Source: Haematobia irritans (lineage: Eukaryota; Arthropoda; Insecta; Diptera; Muscidae). Taken from it: a stretch of DNA of 64,000 nucleotides. Of this stretch, positions 1 through 9,722 are shown one piece after another (the first letter of the stretch is position 1; the number at the start of each line of letters is the position of its first letter). The stretch lies in assembly GCF_050003625.1 (NCBI RefSeq), contig NC_134399.1, forward strand, positions 37,898,671-37,962,670, given 5' to 3'. Made by a program: the position numbers and the translations under genes. The notes below the pieces were generated by a model. That model worked only from the letters and a program-made list of their open reading frames with translations. It searched no databases and was not told where the DNA came from.

Positions 1-380
1 TATTTTTTTTTTTTTTTTGAGTTGACGAAAAATATTTAATTATTTTTGTGATATCGATGTTTGTGATACATTTTAGTTTAAATTTTCTAAAAATTGAGTT
101 TATAATTGTAACAAATTGAAAAACTTTTTCGCTTCCACCGGGGGTTGAACTTGCGTCTGTTGGCACCATAACAGAACACTTTGGCACACTCAGCCACAAA
201 CACCATTAAACACGATGCATCAAAACGTCTATTCAAATGTTTGTGATACGAACCTAATATGACACCACGACATGACATTCTAACTCCTTCCTGGGATGTT
301 CTTTATTATTATGAATGAAAAACCAAAGAAGGCTGGTTCAAATCTCACAAATTTTCTAAAAAAAATATTTTTTTTTTAAA
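1..380. repeat. AT-rich repeat with tRNA-like remnant
   Basis: Positions 36-80 resemble 14975-15005, so this is dispersed repeat DNA. On the minus strand, 197-131 has a tRNA-like look: an A-box-like GTGGCTGAGTG and a B-box-like GTTCAACCC about 45 bases apart. No acceptor stem closes it, so it is read as a decayed tRNA-derived SINE, not a tRNA gene. Confidence 0.35.
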
Positions 381-382
381 TA

Positions 383-1626
383 ACAGGTTGGCTGATAAGT
401 CACCGGTCTAACAAAGAAAAACACATTTTTTCTCAAAATTCGTTTTTATTATTCAACATAGTTCCCTTCAAGAGCGATACAACGACCTTCCAATTTTTTG
501 ATACCATTTTGGTAGTACTCCTTCGGTTTTGCCTCAAAATAGGCCTCAGTTTCGGCGATCACCTCTTCATTGCAGCCAAATTTTTTCCCTGCGAACATTC
601 TTTTGAGGTCTGAGAACAAGAAAAAGTCGCTGGGGCCAGATCTGGAGAATACGGTGGGTGGGAAAGCAATTCGAAGCCCAATTCATGAATTTTTGCCATC
701 GTTCTCAATGACTTGTGGCACGGTGCGTTGTCTTGGTGGAACAACACTTTTTTCTTCTTCATATGGGGCCGTTTTGCCGCGATTTCGACCTTCAAACGCT
801 CCAATAACGCCATATAATAGTCACTGTTGATGGTTTTTCCCTTCTCAAGATAATCGATAAAAATTATTCCATGCGCATCCCAAAAAACAGAGGCCATTAC
901 TTTCCGGTCGCTGTCCACTCAGCCGACTGTCGATTGGACTCAGGAGTGTAGTGATGGAGCCATGTTTCATCCATTGTCACATATCGACGGAAAAACTCGG
1001 GTGTAAATATTACGAGTTAATAGCAGCAAACACCGCTCAGAATCATAAACACGTTGTTGTTTTTGGTCAAATGTGAGCTCGCGCGGTACCCATTTTGCAC
1101 AGAGCTTCCGCATATCTAAATATTGATGAATGATATGACCAACACGTTCCTTTGATATCTTTAAGGCCTCTGCTATCTCGATCAATTTCATTTTACGGTC
1201 ATTCAAAATCATTTTGTGGATTTTTTTTGATGTTTTCGTCGGTAACCACCTCTTTCGGGCGTCCACTGCGTTCACCGTCCTCCGTGCTCATTTCACCACG
1301 CTTGAATTTTGCATACCACTCAACTATTGTTGATTTCCCTGGGGCAGAGTCCGGAAACTCATTATCAAGCCAAGTTTTTACTTCCACCGTATTTTTTCCC
1401 TTCAGAACAGTATTTTATCAAAACACGAAATTCCTTTTTTTTTCCCATTTTTTCACAATAACAAAAGTTGCTTCACAAAAGACGCTCTATCTCACAAACT
1501 AATTGACTTACACACGTCAAATTTTGACACGAATCATTTGAAGGTTGGTACTATATAAAAATAATATGCATTTAATACTAGCGACGCCATCTATGTGTCA
1601 GACCGGGGACTTATCAGCCAACCTGT
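383..1626 (-). mobile_element. Himar1-like mariner (irritans subfamily), defective
   Basis: Terminal inverted repeats of about 28 bp (ACAGGTTGGCTGATAAGTC at both ends, one or two mismatches) are flanked by TA at 381-382 and 1627-1628, the Tc1/mariner target duplication. The length of 1244 bp is slightly below the usual 1.28 kb. The ends and the transposase agree with Himar1 of Haematobia irritans as I recall it. The termini look intact, so the copy might still be moved by a transposase supplied in trans. Confidence 0.93.
449..1448 (-). pseudogene. Himar1-like mariner transposase pseudogene
   Basis: This is a degraded DD34D transposase of the mariner irritans subfamily, which cuts and pastes the surrounding element. 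The start ATG is at 1448-1446 and the TAA at 451-449. Recognisable blocks are an N-terminal helix-turn-helix region (TWLDNEFPDSAPGKST), the linker (LTFDQKQQR), a first catalytic region MDETW, VMASVFWDAHG and a second catalytic block HQDNAPCH. I count five frame disruptions: extra A at an A-run near 1393, an extra base near 1221-1228, an insertion near 1005, a deletion of about 42 bp near 918 (lost residues between WTATG and KVMAS), and a lost C near 632 just before the third Asp. No product of normal length (about 348 aa) can be made. The lesions are mostly homopolymer slips, so the copy is fairly young. Confidence 0.92.
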
Positions 1627-1628
1627 TA

Positions 1629-1741
1629 TTAGAACATTGGAGGAGCTCTCCTTTTCAACATTTACGAGCAGAGGGACTAAAGTATTGAAGCGCTCCACCC
1701 ACAAGCCTTATGTTTATTCGTAGGAAGGCCTCCGGGGGGTG
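1629..1741. other. Unassigned spacer
   Basis: Moderately GC-rich linker between the mariner and a MITE-C remnant. I see no ORF or repeat that I can place. Confidence 0.3.
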
Positions 1742-2058
1742 TCATCCGAATTCTGTATTTTGAATGTGAATTAAAAAACTTTGTGATATTTTCCTAAATA
1801 GATATTTTTTGTAATTTTTAATGCATTCTAATGCTTGTCTGATACGTTTGCCCTGGAATATTTTCAAAAATTTTCGATTTTCCTAGAATGGTTTTAGCAT
1901 TCTAGAATGAATAATTTGTACCATTTTATTAAAATTTAACCTACTGAATTAAAAAAACTTCCTGTGCAGTTAAAATAATTAACTTCTTTGTGAGGACATT
2001 TTTGGAAGCGCTTTTAAAGTTGTGCCTTTAGAACAACTCCCATTTTTTTTTTGTTGGG
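1742..2058 (-). repeat. MITE-C remnant (one end only)
   Basis: Matches the other MITE-C copies (5742-6292, 40623-41390, 47925-48490, 60931-61497) from the GATCCGAATTC region to the end, here decayed to TTTGTTGGG. The other third of the element is missing. Confidence 0.8.
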
Positions 2059-3264
2059 AAGAAGTGTGGAACTACTTTTAGTTGCTTTATTAAATATTAA
2101 TTTTCTAGTTATCTTGATGTCTGATTTTTATGCATTTTTATAAAATAAAACGAGGAAAATTGTCTAGCTACGCTAGACCCCCCCCCTAGGTAAATTGTCT
2201 AGCTACGCTAATGCAGCATAGCGGGCGTCTTTTTTCGAAAGAAGATCGAATCTGCATGGAGAAAATGTACAACAGTCTTTTGTCTTTTGTCATTATACCA
2301 TCAAAATACTTAATTTTGAATACTACAAATTATTCAAACATGGACTGAATACCTTTTATTGTTGTTTTTATGCCTTTTTTTTATTATTTTCATCTATGGA
2401 TTAAACCCTTACAGACTAACAGTAATATATTACATTATATACATATCGTTTGTTAATATATCAAGTATTTAATAATAATGTTATCTTTTTCTTTACATTG
2501 TATTTCTCTTCTGACAAATCAAGATAATAATAAAATTTATTGAATTCATTACAAAGACGGCGAAGTGGATCGTTGTTTTAAAAGTTCGTTCGAAAGTATT
2601 CAATGTGGAGCAGTTCAAAGTTGCGGGTAGATCTAAAGGGTACATTGAATGATATGCTGTTAATAAGGAAGTCAGATTAAAATAAAATATGCTAATATTG
2701 ACCTAAAACAAACAAACTTCTTTAATTAGAAATTTTAGGAAAATAATTGGCTTAGGCTTCGGCCGATTATTACATTTTTGTTGAAATTCGATTACGGCCA
2801 AAAAACTCAGCTTCGGTCGAGCTCTAAATGGAAGACCAACAGTCATAGCTACTCTTATCCTAATTGTAGGAGGAAAATCACTTTCTTTTTTTTTTTTGTT
2901 GAACCAATTAAATTTGTAATTGAAAATTTTTTAGAATTCAATTGATATATTAATTGAAAAAACTTTGGAGACATTTTTTTGTGTCTATGATTTAACTTTT
3001 TAATTAAATTGTTATTTGGAACAATTAATTGTTTAATAGAAACCACGAAAATTTTAACTCATTTTCTTAACTAACATTTTGTTCTTAGTTTGATTAAAAC
3101 AATGATTGTATCAATTTTTTTTAAATTAAAGACGTAACTATTTTCAATCAATTTCCTGATTGACTTTGTGCTTTTATGAAAACTTTATAGACATTTGGGC
3201 AAGAAAAGAGAAATGCGTCTTCTATGCTAAGCAAATTTCGCATTCGTATTTGAAGTAAATGAAA
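2059..3264. other. AT-rich region with short repeats
   Basis: No coding signal. A 19-bp direct repeat (AAATTGTCTAGCTACGCTA) lies at 2157-2175 and 2192-2210, separated by a C-rich spacer. Positions 2755-2830 carry GGCTTCGGCCGA-type sequence also seen at 9225-9420. Positions 2870-3180 resemble a diverged TIR-W element, with many TTAATTGA words. Confidence 0.4.
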
Positions 3265-3590
3265 TCTAGGAGCTACACGGTCCAGTGATTAATATATTGT
3301 GTGGCAAAATCGTTCGATTCCTCGTCCGAGCGAAAGATAAAATTTAAAAATAATTTATTAAATTTCATATTTGAGTCTACATTCTTTGTATTGCAGAAGA
3401 GCAAGTGGTGAGATCTAAATAAATAATATGGCACTGCGAGAAATATAGGGAAGATGAAATTAGCCAGAAAATTAAAAAAATTTACTAGTGTTTATTAAAT
3501 AGTGTTTACACAAAAATAATATAATATTCTTCCAAACTAAATTCCCAAATTTCGAATGGTGGAAAAACTTGTTTTTTTTTGCGTTTCAAT
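3265..3590 (+). repeat. tRNA-like repeat of TIR-Q type (diverged copy)
   Basis: 3271-3332 has tRNA-like boxes (a degraded A box and CGTTCGATTCC as B box). The following 200 bp parallel 38699-39010 (shared GCGAAAG, ATTGCAG, GTGAGA and TTAGC words and the TTCCAAA tail). It is an old, diverged copy of the module in TIR-Q at 38101-39021. Confidence 0.5.
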
Positions 3591-4622
3591 GCCATAAACT
3601 TATATAGTAGCTCCCTAGAGTAGATACAAATCACAATCTAGAATACGTGATTTACATTAGAATATAATTCACAAGCAACTTTTATTTATATGTCCTACAT
3701 AAAAGTCACCAATGAAAATATTATTAACACTTTCGCCTTAAGGATATACAAATGTACATTAGCGAATTGTTTGCAAAGAATTTAATTTTCTACAACAGTA
3801 TTCTCGTTTAAATACAAACTAATAATTTTCTTGTGTATAAATAAACAACTCCCAGGCATAATTAAGATGATGGATTAATGTGCAAGTATGCCATGACAGT
3901 TGCGTTCATATTCACCTACTCCCAGGAGTACTTTATAAATGAATGAATTGAAATGATATGAACTACATTCCAAAACTACAGCCAAGGATAGCAACAAATT
4001 TATGCAAAATCAGTTCAGTTTCATATTTTTTTGGTTGGTTGGTTGGTTGGGCACAAGTAGGGTGTCCAACAGTCAACTAAATTCTCTAATGGTCTTCGTA
4101 TCCAATTTGTATGTTGGCCATGACTGACAAAATTGATTGTCAGTCAAAAATGAAAAGGAACTGGTGACTTTATTGGAAATCTACTATCCAGCTGGGAAGT
4201 TGTATATTTTAACATAAATTTTAAAAAAGTATTGCAATGAAAACATTAGGAGGCCGAATTAATGGTTAAGGTACCTGCGCTTGAAAATTGACAACAGGAG
4301 ACAACTCCTAACAAGATCCAGATTTAGTTCAAACTTTCACAAAGGACTATGGGATGAAAATTGTATTTGTTGAATTCGTTGAAACAGAAATAATTTAGAA
4401 AATTATCGCATTAAGATTTTTAAGGATTTAGATAGAATTAAATAAATAAGTTTCAGTTTTATTAAAGAAAAGTTAACTTTAGTTCATGTATTTTGTCTAA
4501 AGAATCCCATTTCAAAGTCGAATCTAAGGATAAAATTTATTCAATGAAAAGTTTATAAACATCTGGTAACATGTAAGCTATAGGCAATATTAAGAATTTT
4601 TTTAATAATGAATTTAAACATT
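3591..4622. other. AT-rich, unassigned
   Basis: No ORF, RNA gene or recognised repeat, apart from a short (GGTT) run at 4032-4050. Confidence 0.35.
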
Positions 4623-4765
4623 CAAGCATTGCTTTAAAAAATGTTCATTACATTTAGAACAGTGAGACGTGGAGCACATAGACCCCGGAGAATAAACAAT
4701 TATAGATTTCTACACCGATGGCTCCAAATTGGATGGACAAGTGGGTTTTGGAGCATCAATCTTGC
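4623..4765 (+). pseudogene. LINE RNase H fragment, 5' part
   Basis: The + strand encodes DFYTDGSKLDGQVGFGA near 4708-4757, the first strand and catalytic Asp block (TDGS) of the RNase H domain found in I/R1/LOA-type non-LTR retrotransposons. The preceding sequence (AAGCATTGCTTTAAAA onward) recurs at 9429 and the coding part recurs on the minus strand at 62119. A missing base just before the motif breaks the frame. The domain is cut by the hAT-like insertion at 4766 and resumes at 5493. Confidence 0.75.
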
Positions 4766-5492
4766 CAGTATTTTTCTGGCACTTCTCCCCCAAATTAGGA
4801 TGCTTTCGTCCCGAAAAATCAACAATTTTTAATAAAAATTCCTCACAAAAATTCCCAATAAATTTTTACAATTTTTTATGAAAAAAAAATAAAATAAAGA
4901 AATAGGCTCTGCGGTAGAATTTCGGTAATAATTTAAAAATTGGAAAATATATAAAATTTATTGTCATGCAAGTGTGCGATCTGCAAAAGATCAAGATTTG
5001 GAAACACAAATCCAGGAGTCCGGTGATTGTCTTTCAAATGCTCGAAAAATTTACATGAAAGTTCCATTACCATGACGAAATTTTATTTCTAAATACTCAA
5101 GTAATTAAATTGGGTGGTAGATGAATATGAAGGTGAACCATGTTCATTATATCCATTTTTATGGGGTATATTGTCCAAATCAGTGACAGGCCCGTGTCCT
5201 CACGAAATGTTTTCACAGTTGTAGAAAATTGTCTCAACCTAGCTGAGTAACATTATAAATTAGAGCTTGGGCCCACAAAATAAAATCCTGCGTCGTTTCT
5301 AATCCAAATGAATTATTTGCACACATTTGTATTTTTTTTAAATAATGTAGAAATAAACAGAATTTCATGAAAATCATGGATACTGAATAGATTTCGAAAA
5401 AATCTCCCTCAAGTCCCCAACTCAAAATTTTCATCCCCATCCACAAAAAATATCCCCAATTTAGGGGGAAATTTCCAATACTGGAAACACTG
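4766..5492. mobile_element. hAT-like non-autonomous element inside the LINE fragment
   Basis: It begins CAGTATTTTTCTGG and ends CCAGTATTGGAAA-type in reverse (ends in CACTG), with similar subterminal CCCCAAATT blocks in inverted orientation. The same ends appear at 50069. CAG...CTG termini suit hAT elements. A clean 8-bp duplication is not visible (AATCTTGC against GCTGACAT), so either end may have eroded. The interior has no transposase. Confidence 0.5.
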
Positions 5493-5741
5493 GCTGACAT
5501 ATTAGCAATAAAAGAGGTCGCAAATTGGCTGAGATGTAATATTCCAACAAATGATGGCATACATATATATTCAGACAGTCTACCTAGAACAAAATGTTTG
5601 GATTCTCTCTTCTGGAAAATGAACATAGAAAGCTCTCAACGAGATGACTGTGCATTATAATATTCACCTAATATGGGTGTCTGGCCACAAGATCATAGCA
5701 GGGAACTGCGAAGCGGAAGAGTTAGCAAGGCTAGGATTCAG
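5493..5741 (+). pseudogene. LINE RNase H fragment, 3' part
   Basis: The + frame reads ADILAIKEVANWLRCN...IYSDSL, then after a frame break IHLIWVSGHKIIAGNCEAEE. These are the middle and C-terminal RNase H motifs (the SD and GH.GN.EAD/E blocks) of the LINE also present at 61498-62119. It contains a stop and a shift. The fragment ends where MITE-C begins. Confidence 0.8.
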
Positions 5742-6292
5742 CCAGCAAAAAATCGTCCCCAAAAAGTAGTGAAAATGTTCATTTTGGATCCGTGAGTGCT
5801 GCCCCAAATTGGCACAGAAGCGATGAATTTAACATGGGCTTATTATAGGACGAATATCCACCATTTCAACAGCCTTTGCACTGAATTTGTATCACTTCTT
5901 AAGGTTTGATCCGAATTCCGTGTTTTGGTTGTGAATTAAACAATTTTGTGATGTTGTGCCAAATAAATAATTTTTATAATTGTTTGTGATATGTAATGCT
6001 TTCTAAAGTTTTTCTGAAACGTTTGATTTCAAATATTTTCAATAATTCGCAATTTTTTCTAGAATGAATTTTGCATTTTTTTCGACAAAATTACTTTGTT
6101 ACTCTGTTTTTCACGTATTTGAAACAAAAAAAGTTAAAATTACCCATTCAAATTATGAAGAAAAGCGAGTTATAAAAAATGCATTAAAAGAAATTCTTGT
6201 GTAGTTAAAATAAAGAAAGTCATTGGGGGATATTTTTGGAGGTGCTTTTAAAGTTGTGACATTAGAAGAACTTCCCAATTTTTTTGCTGGGT
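5742..6292 (-). mobile_element. MITE-C, near full length
   Basis: A 551-bp element with terminal CCAGCAAAAAA and TTTTTTTGCTGGG inverted repeats and no ORF. It aligns end to end with 47925-48490 in reverse orientation. It abuts the LINE RNase H fragment, so it probably inserted into it. Confidence 0.85.
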
Positions 6293-6975
6293 ACATTACA
6301 TATTCCAGGGGAACTATACACTGGAAAAACAGTGAACCCTTTTCCATTACAAAATGAACTAAACTGTAGTAATATTGACCATGATTTAGCCCTTAAGATT
6401 TTTTTCAACTTGTCTAGTTTACAATTCTCTTACATTTTAGTTCATCTATAACATTGTATTTTAGTTCATTTTTACAACACCATAAGATTTATATACCCCT
6501 ACCAAGTTAAAAAGTCAGTATTATTTTGGTTTACGTGCTTATTTTGTGGGAAACCCGATAATAAAAATTGGTTAACAGTCTCTTTAAAATGTCGACGACT
6601 AAACTATTTTTAAATCAATCATTCCACAGTACATAGAAATTAAATAATTAAAGGAACAACAAACCGTTTTACTATTATGAAAAATTTCATACATTAAAAT
6701 TAAACTTTCTTTAAGCTAAAGTACTTTATTATAAAAACTTATGATTAAAGTTCTTAATACAATGTTTTTTTGTGAATAAAAATTATGGCCACGTGGAACA
6801 GAGAGTAGTTCATTTGAACTCGCTGTTTGGACGTTTTGACTTATCCTTTCTTATTCATCGTAGGTATTTTTTCACATATCTTGCTGGAAAAAAATGGAAA
6901 CAATAATGAAAATTGTTAAAAATTAACACCATGTAATGAATAATTTTGAATTCTTCATTTTAGCTTGTAACTTAC

Positions 6976-7052
6976 CATATTTGGGGGCATTTTATCAAAT
7001 GATGTAAGGAATTCAACTTTTCTTTGGAAAACGTATCTCATAAAATTTGCAC
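6976..7052 (-). other. Candidate 77-bp internal exon
   Basis: On the minus strand a TTGTTTCAG acceptor precedes the segment and ATG|GTAAGT follows it. One frame (phase 2) is open throughout and encodes about 25 residues (MRYVFQRKVEFLTSFDK in the middle). A second acceptor, TTTTTTTCCAG, occurs downstream near 6886; joining there gives a stop after three codons, and an AATAAA lies near 6722-6727. No family is recognised. This may be the last part of a small spliced gene or chance. Confidence 0.3.
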
Positions 7053-7180
7053 CTGAAACAATTAGAGAAATAATGAAGTATTCTATATAAACTCATAAAA
7101 CTGTGTTGTTATCGATGTGAAGGATATAATAAAATACATATTCTAGTTAAAGAAAACCAAAGTTTTAATATAAAACTTAC

Positions 7181-8102
7181 CAATTCTCTATTTAATTGTA
7201 CGCTGAGGGGAATATAAAAAGTTGTCCAAATTTATTTGAGTTACTCTGAAATTAAATATTTATTTTTTACATTAAATAAAATTATTAAATAGGGTTTCAA
7301 AAAATCTAATGAAAAAAATAATAATATGCATAAAAAACCAAATATTCTTGATAACCCTAGACAGTCATCATTCGTCAAAATGACGACACGTAATTTCATT
7401 TTCGATTTAAAATGCATTTTAGTCTATTATGAAATGGTAAATTTAAGTTATACTAATTCGACCGTTTTATGAATTGTTGTTTTATACTACTTAAAACCAA
7501 ATTGAATAAGAAAATAAATTCAAGTTTGGTTCATTTTTCGCTCACGATGAAATCAGCCGTAGTCAAAATGACGAAAGATGACGTTAATGTACAAAAAATA
7601 AGGATGACTGTCCAGGGTTAAAACAAAGTTAAAGAATCCTTACTAATTCACTATTAAATTACAGGCAAAGGTGTACTAAAAATTTGTCCAAATTTTTAAG
7701 GGGTTATTCTGAAATTACATATTAGTTTTTACATTAAAATTATTACATTGGTTTCCAAAAAATTTGATTAAAGAAATACTAAAATAAGGTATTAAACACC
7801 TGTAATTTTGATGATAAAAAAAGTCACAAAAACGTAAATATTCTAGTTGAAATAAAGCCAAGTTTTAAAAGAAAACTTACCAATTCTCTATTTTTTAAAT
7901 TTGTTCGAATCCATCTGGAGTTGCTCTGAAATTAAAGATTGCTTTTACAACAAAGAAAAACATAAAACATTAAAAATAATTAATTAACAAATAATAATAT
8001 ACATACAAAATATTATTTTTAAAAGAAAGTCATATTAAAAAATACTTACCAATTTATAAATAAACTATACGCTGAGATATAACAAAAATTTTCCAAATTC
8101 AT
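7181..8102 (-). repeat. Four diverged modules, each between splice-like sites
   Basis: Minus-strand segments 7245-7181 (65 bp), 7708-7634 (75 bp), 7925-7881 (45 bp) and 8102-8050 (53 bp) are related to each other. Each is preceded by AATTTCAG (AATTCCAG in the last) and followed by GTAAGT or GTAAGG. They look like reiterated exons, but stops occur in most frames (only the 45-bp module is open in frame 1), so coding is doubtful. Confidence 0.4.
7355..7617. mobile_element. TTAA-type MITE (piggyBac-like)
   Basis: Inverted termini CCCTAGACAGTCATC and CCCTGGACAGTCATCC. TTAA flanks the right end (7618-7621) and a mutated ATAA the left. It is 263 bp with no ORF and contains GTCAAAATGACGA at both ends. 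It is nested in the 6317-9189 element. Confidence 0.75.
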
Positions 8103-8279
8103 CTGGAATTGAATATTAACTTTTCACTTGAATAATAAAAATTTCAATGCACTTTCAATTTCAACGTATTTTCCTAAATATTCTTAATAACCTTTTTCTA
8201 AACTACCGATAAAATATTAATAACTTTCATTTAAAAGGTTTAATAAACAAACAACAATATATGTCTCAAAAATCCAAAA

Positions 8280-8720
8280 TATTCCATGCCTTTATATTCC
8301 CTTTTCCCTTGTTGCATATCTTCTTAAAAGATGCAACAGCCCACGCCAACACCAACTATACAACTGAAGCATGCCAAACAAAACCAAGCAAAGCCAAAAC
8401 ATTCCTACAACAACAAAAACACATGTGCCTTTATTGAAAACAACACCTCATCTAGCCAAATAAACCATCCGCGAATAACAAACACACACGCAAACCACTA
8501 AATGAACAAAAATAAAAACAACCCCACGCTCATGTATACACAACAAAACTCAAGTAACATCATCATTACATTAATCACATTCCACTATGCCGATAAAGAT
8601 CTCTGTACTATGCACTAGTTCATCGCATCTGTCCACAATTTACTCTAAAAACAATACTCTTAAATGCATATCAGTATAAGAACGATGAAACGTTTAACCT
8701 AAAATTAGCAAAAACTTCAT
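8280..8720. other. CA-rich, low-T block
   Basis: Strong strand bias (many CAAAC, ACACA and CCAAA words) unlike its neighbours, and no ORF. A similar strand-biased block lies at 12310-12500. It may be an old leader or promoter of the host element on the minus strand, but I see no firm promoter motif. Confidence 0.25.
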
Positions 8721-9189
8721 GAAATGATATCTACCCATTTTTGACGAAAATGTCTATAAATTTAATTACATGTGAACTAAAAATATTTCATTGGGAAATT
8801 TTTTACCAACAATTATTAATCATAGGAATTGTCAGTAAGAAATTGCTATCCACTTTCAAGTTCATTTTTCGTAAAAAAATATTTTCTCATACAAAAAAAT
8901 CTTATGGTAAATTGCACTTATTATTTAGAAAATACTTTACATTTCAAAAGTAGTTTTATAGCATGACAAACGAATTTTTAACTACCAGTTAAGAAATTTT
9001 TTAAGGAAATTTCCATCGTATTTTGTAGGCCATGAACTAAACGATTGCTACTTAGAATTTGTAAAATTTCCTTTCGAGTAGTTAATTTTCGTTGAAGATA
9101 CGAAAAATGAACTAAAATTCTGGAAAATTCTTGTAATAAATTATTGTAAAAATCTTCTTAAATTTACGAGACACATTTTTTTCTGTGTA

Positions 9190-9428
9190 ATTTGTTGATA
9201 TGCCTCCGAGCACATGGGCGAACATGGGCGCAGCCGATGTTCGGCAAAAAAATCAATAATCGGCCGAAGCCGGTAAGGTAATTCAGTATGTGTCTTATAA
9301 TATTCTTTTAGAACTAACAGACTTTTTAGTATTCAGAAGCTTCGGCTTCGGGTAACCGGCTTCGTGACACCTATTGTGGCCGTATGCCGAAGCCGATTCT
9401 TCGCTCGAGCTCTACTCTGGGTTCAGAT
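9190..9428. repeat. GCCGAAGCC-rich short repeat
   Basis: Repeated CGGCCGAAGCCGG and CTTCGGCTTCGGG words, related to 2755-2830. No coding content. Confidence 0.4.
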
Positions 9429-9720
9429 TACAAGCATTGCTTTAAAAATGTTCATTACATTTAAAACAGTGAGACGTGGAGCACACAGACCCCGGAGACC
9501 CCTGGGTACCTCCAAGCTCATACTACGTGAAGGATGGCCTGCATGAGTTGCCATGATACTAAAGAAAAGGAGTCAATTAAAAACTTCTTGTGCGAATTTT
9601 AGGGGCATATAGCTTTAGATTACTGATGGACCCGGAAAATGTTAACTTAAGCAGTCTACTAATGTCTTTGGAGCAATCAGGTAGATGCTTACATGTAATA
9701 GGTATTTTTGATTAAGGTGG
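9429..9720 (+). pseudogene. LINE 3' fragment with internal deletion
   Basis: The start matches 4623 (AAGCATTGCTTTAAAA). The RNase H core is deleted after about 9500, and a C-terminal piece follows: ACMSCHDTKEKESIKNFLCEF, the Cys/His-rich C-terminal block seen at 60759-60930. The 3' UTR ATGTAATAGGTA... matches 59905-59940 in reverse. The LINE tail continues at 10927 after the DD37E transposon that split it. Confidence 0.75.
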
Positions 9721-9722
9721 TA

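Larger units (their letters stand above)
6317..9189. mobile_element. Large TIR element with exon-like modules
   Basis: The ends are TACACTGGAAAAACAGTG (left) and, in reverse, TACACAGAAAAAAATGTG (right). This ACAC..GAAAAAA terminus is shared by several families in this window. The interior contains minus-strand modules flanked by splice-like sites (see 6976-7052 and 7181-8102), a TTAA-type MITE and a CA-rich block at 8330-8560. No transposase is recognisable. The pairing of the two ends is an inference from their similarity. Confidence 0.5.

Noticed and set aside
559..918. A separate 119-aa gene
   Set aside because: It is one frame of the broken Himar1-like transposase.
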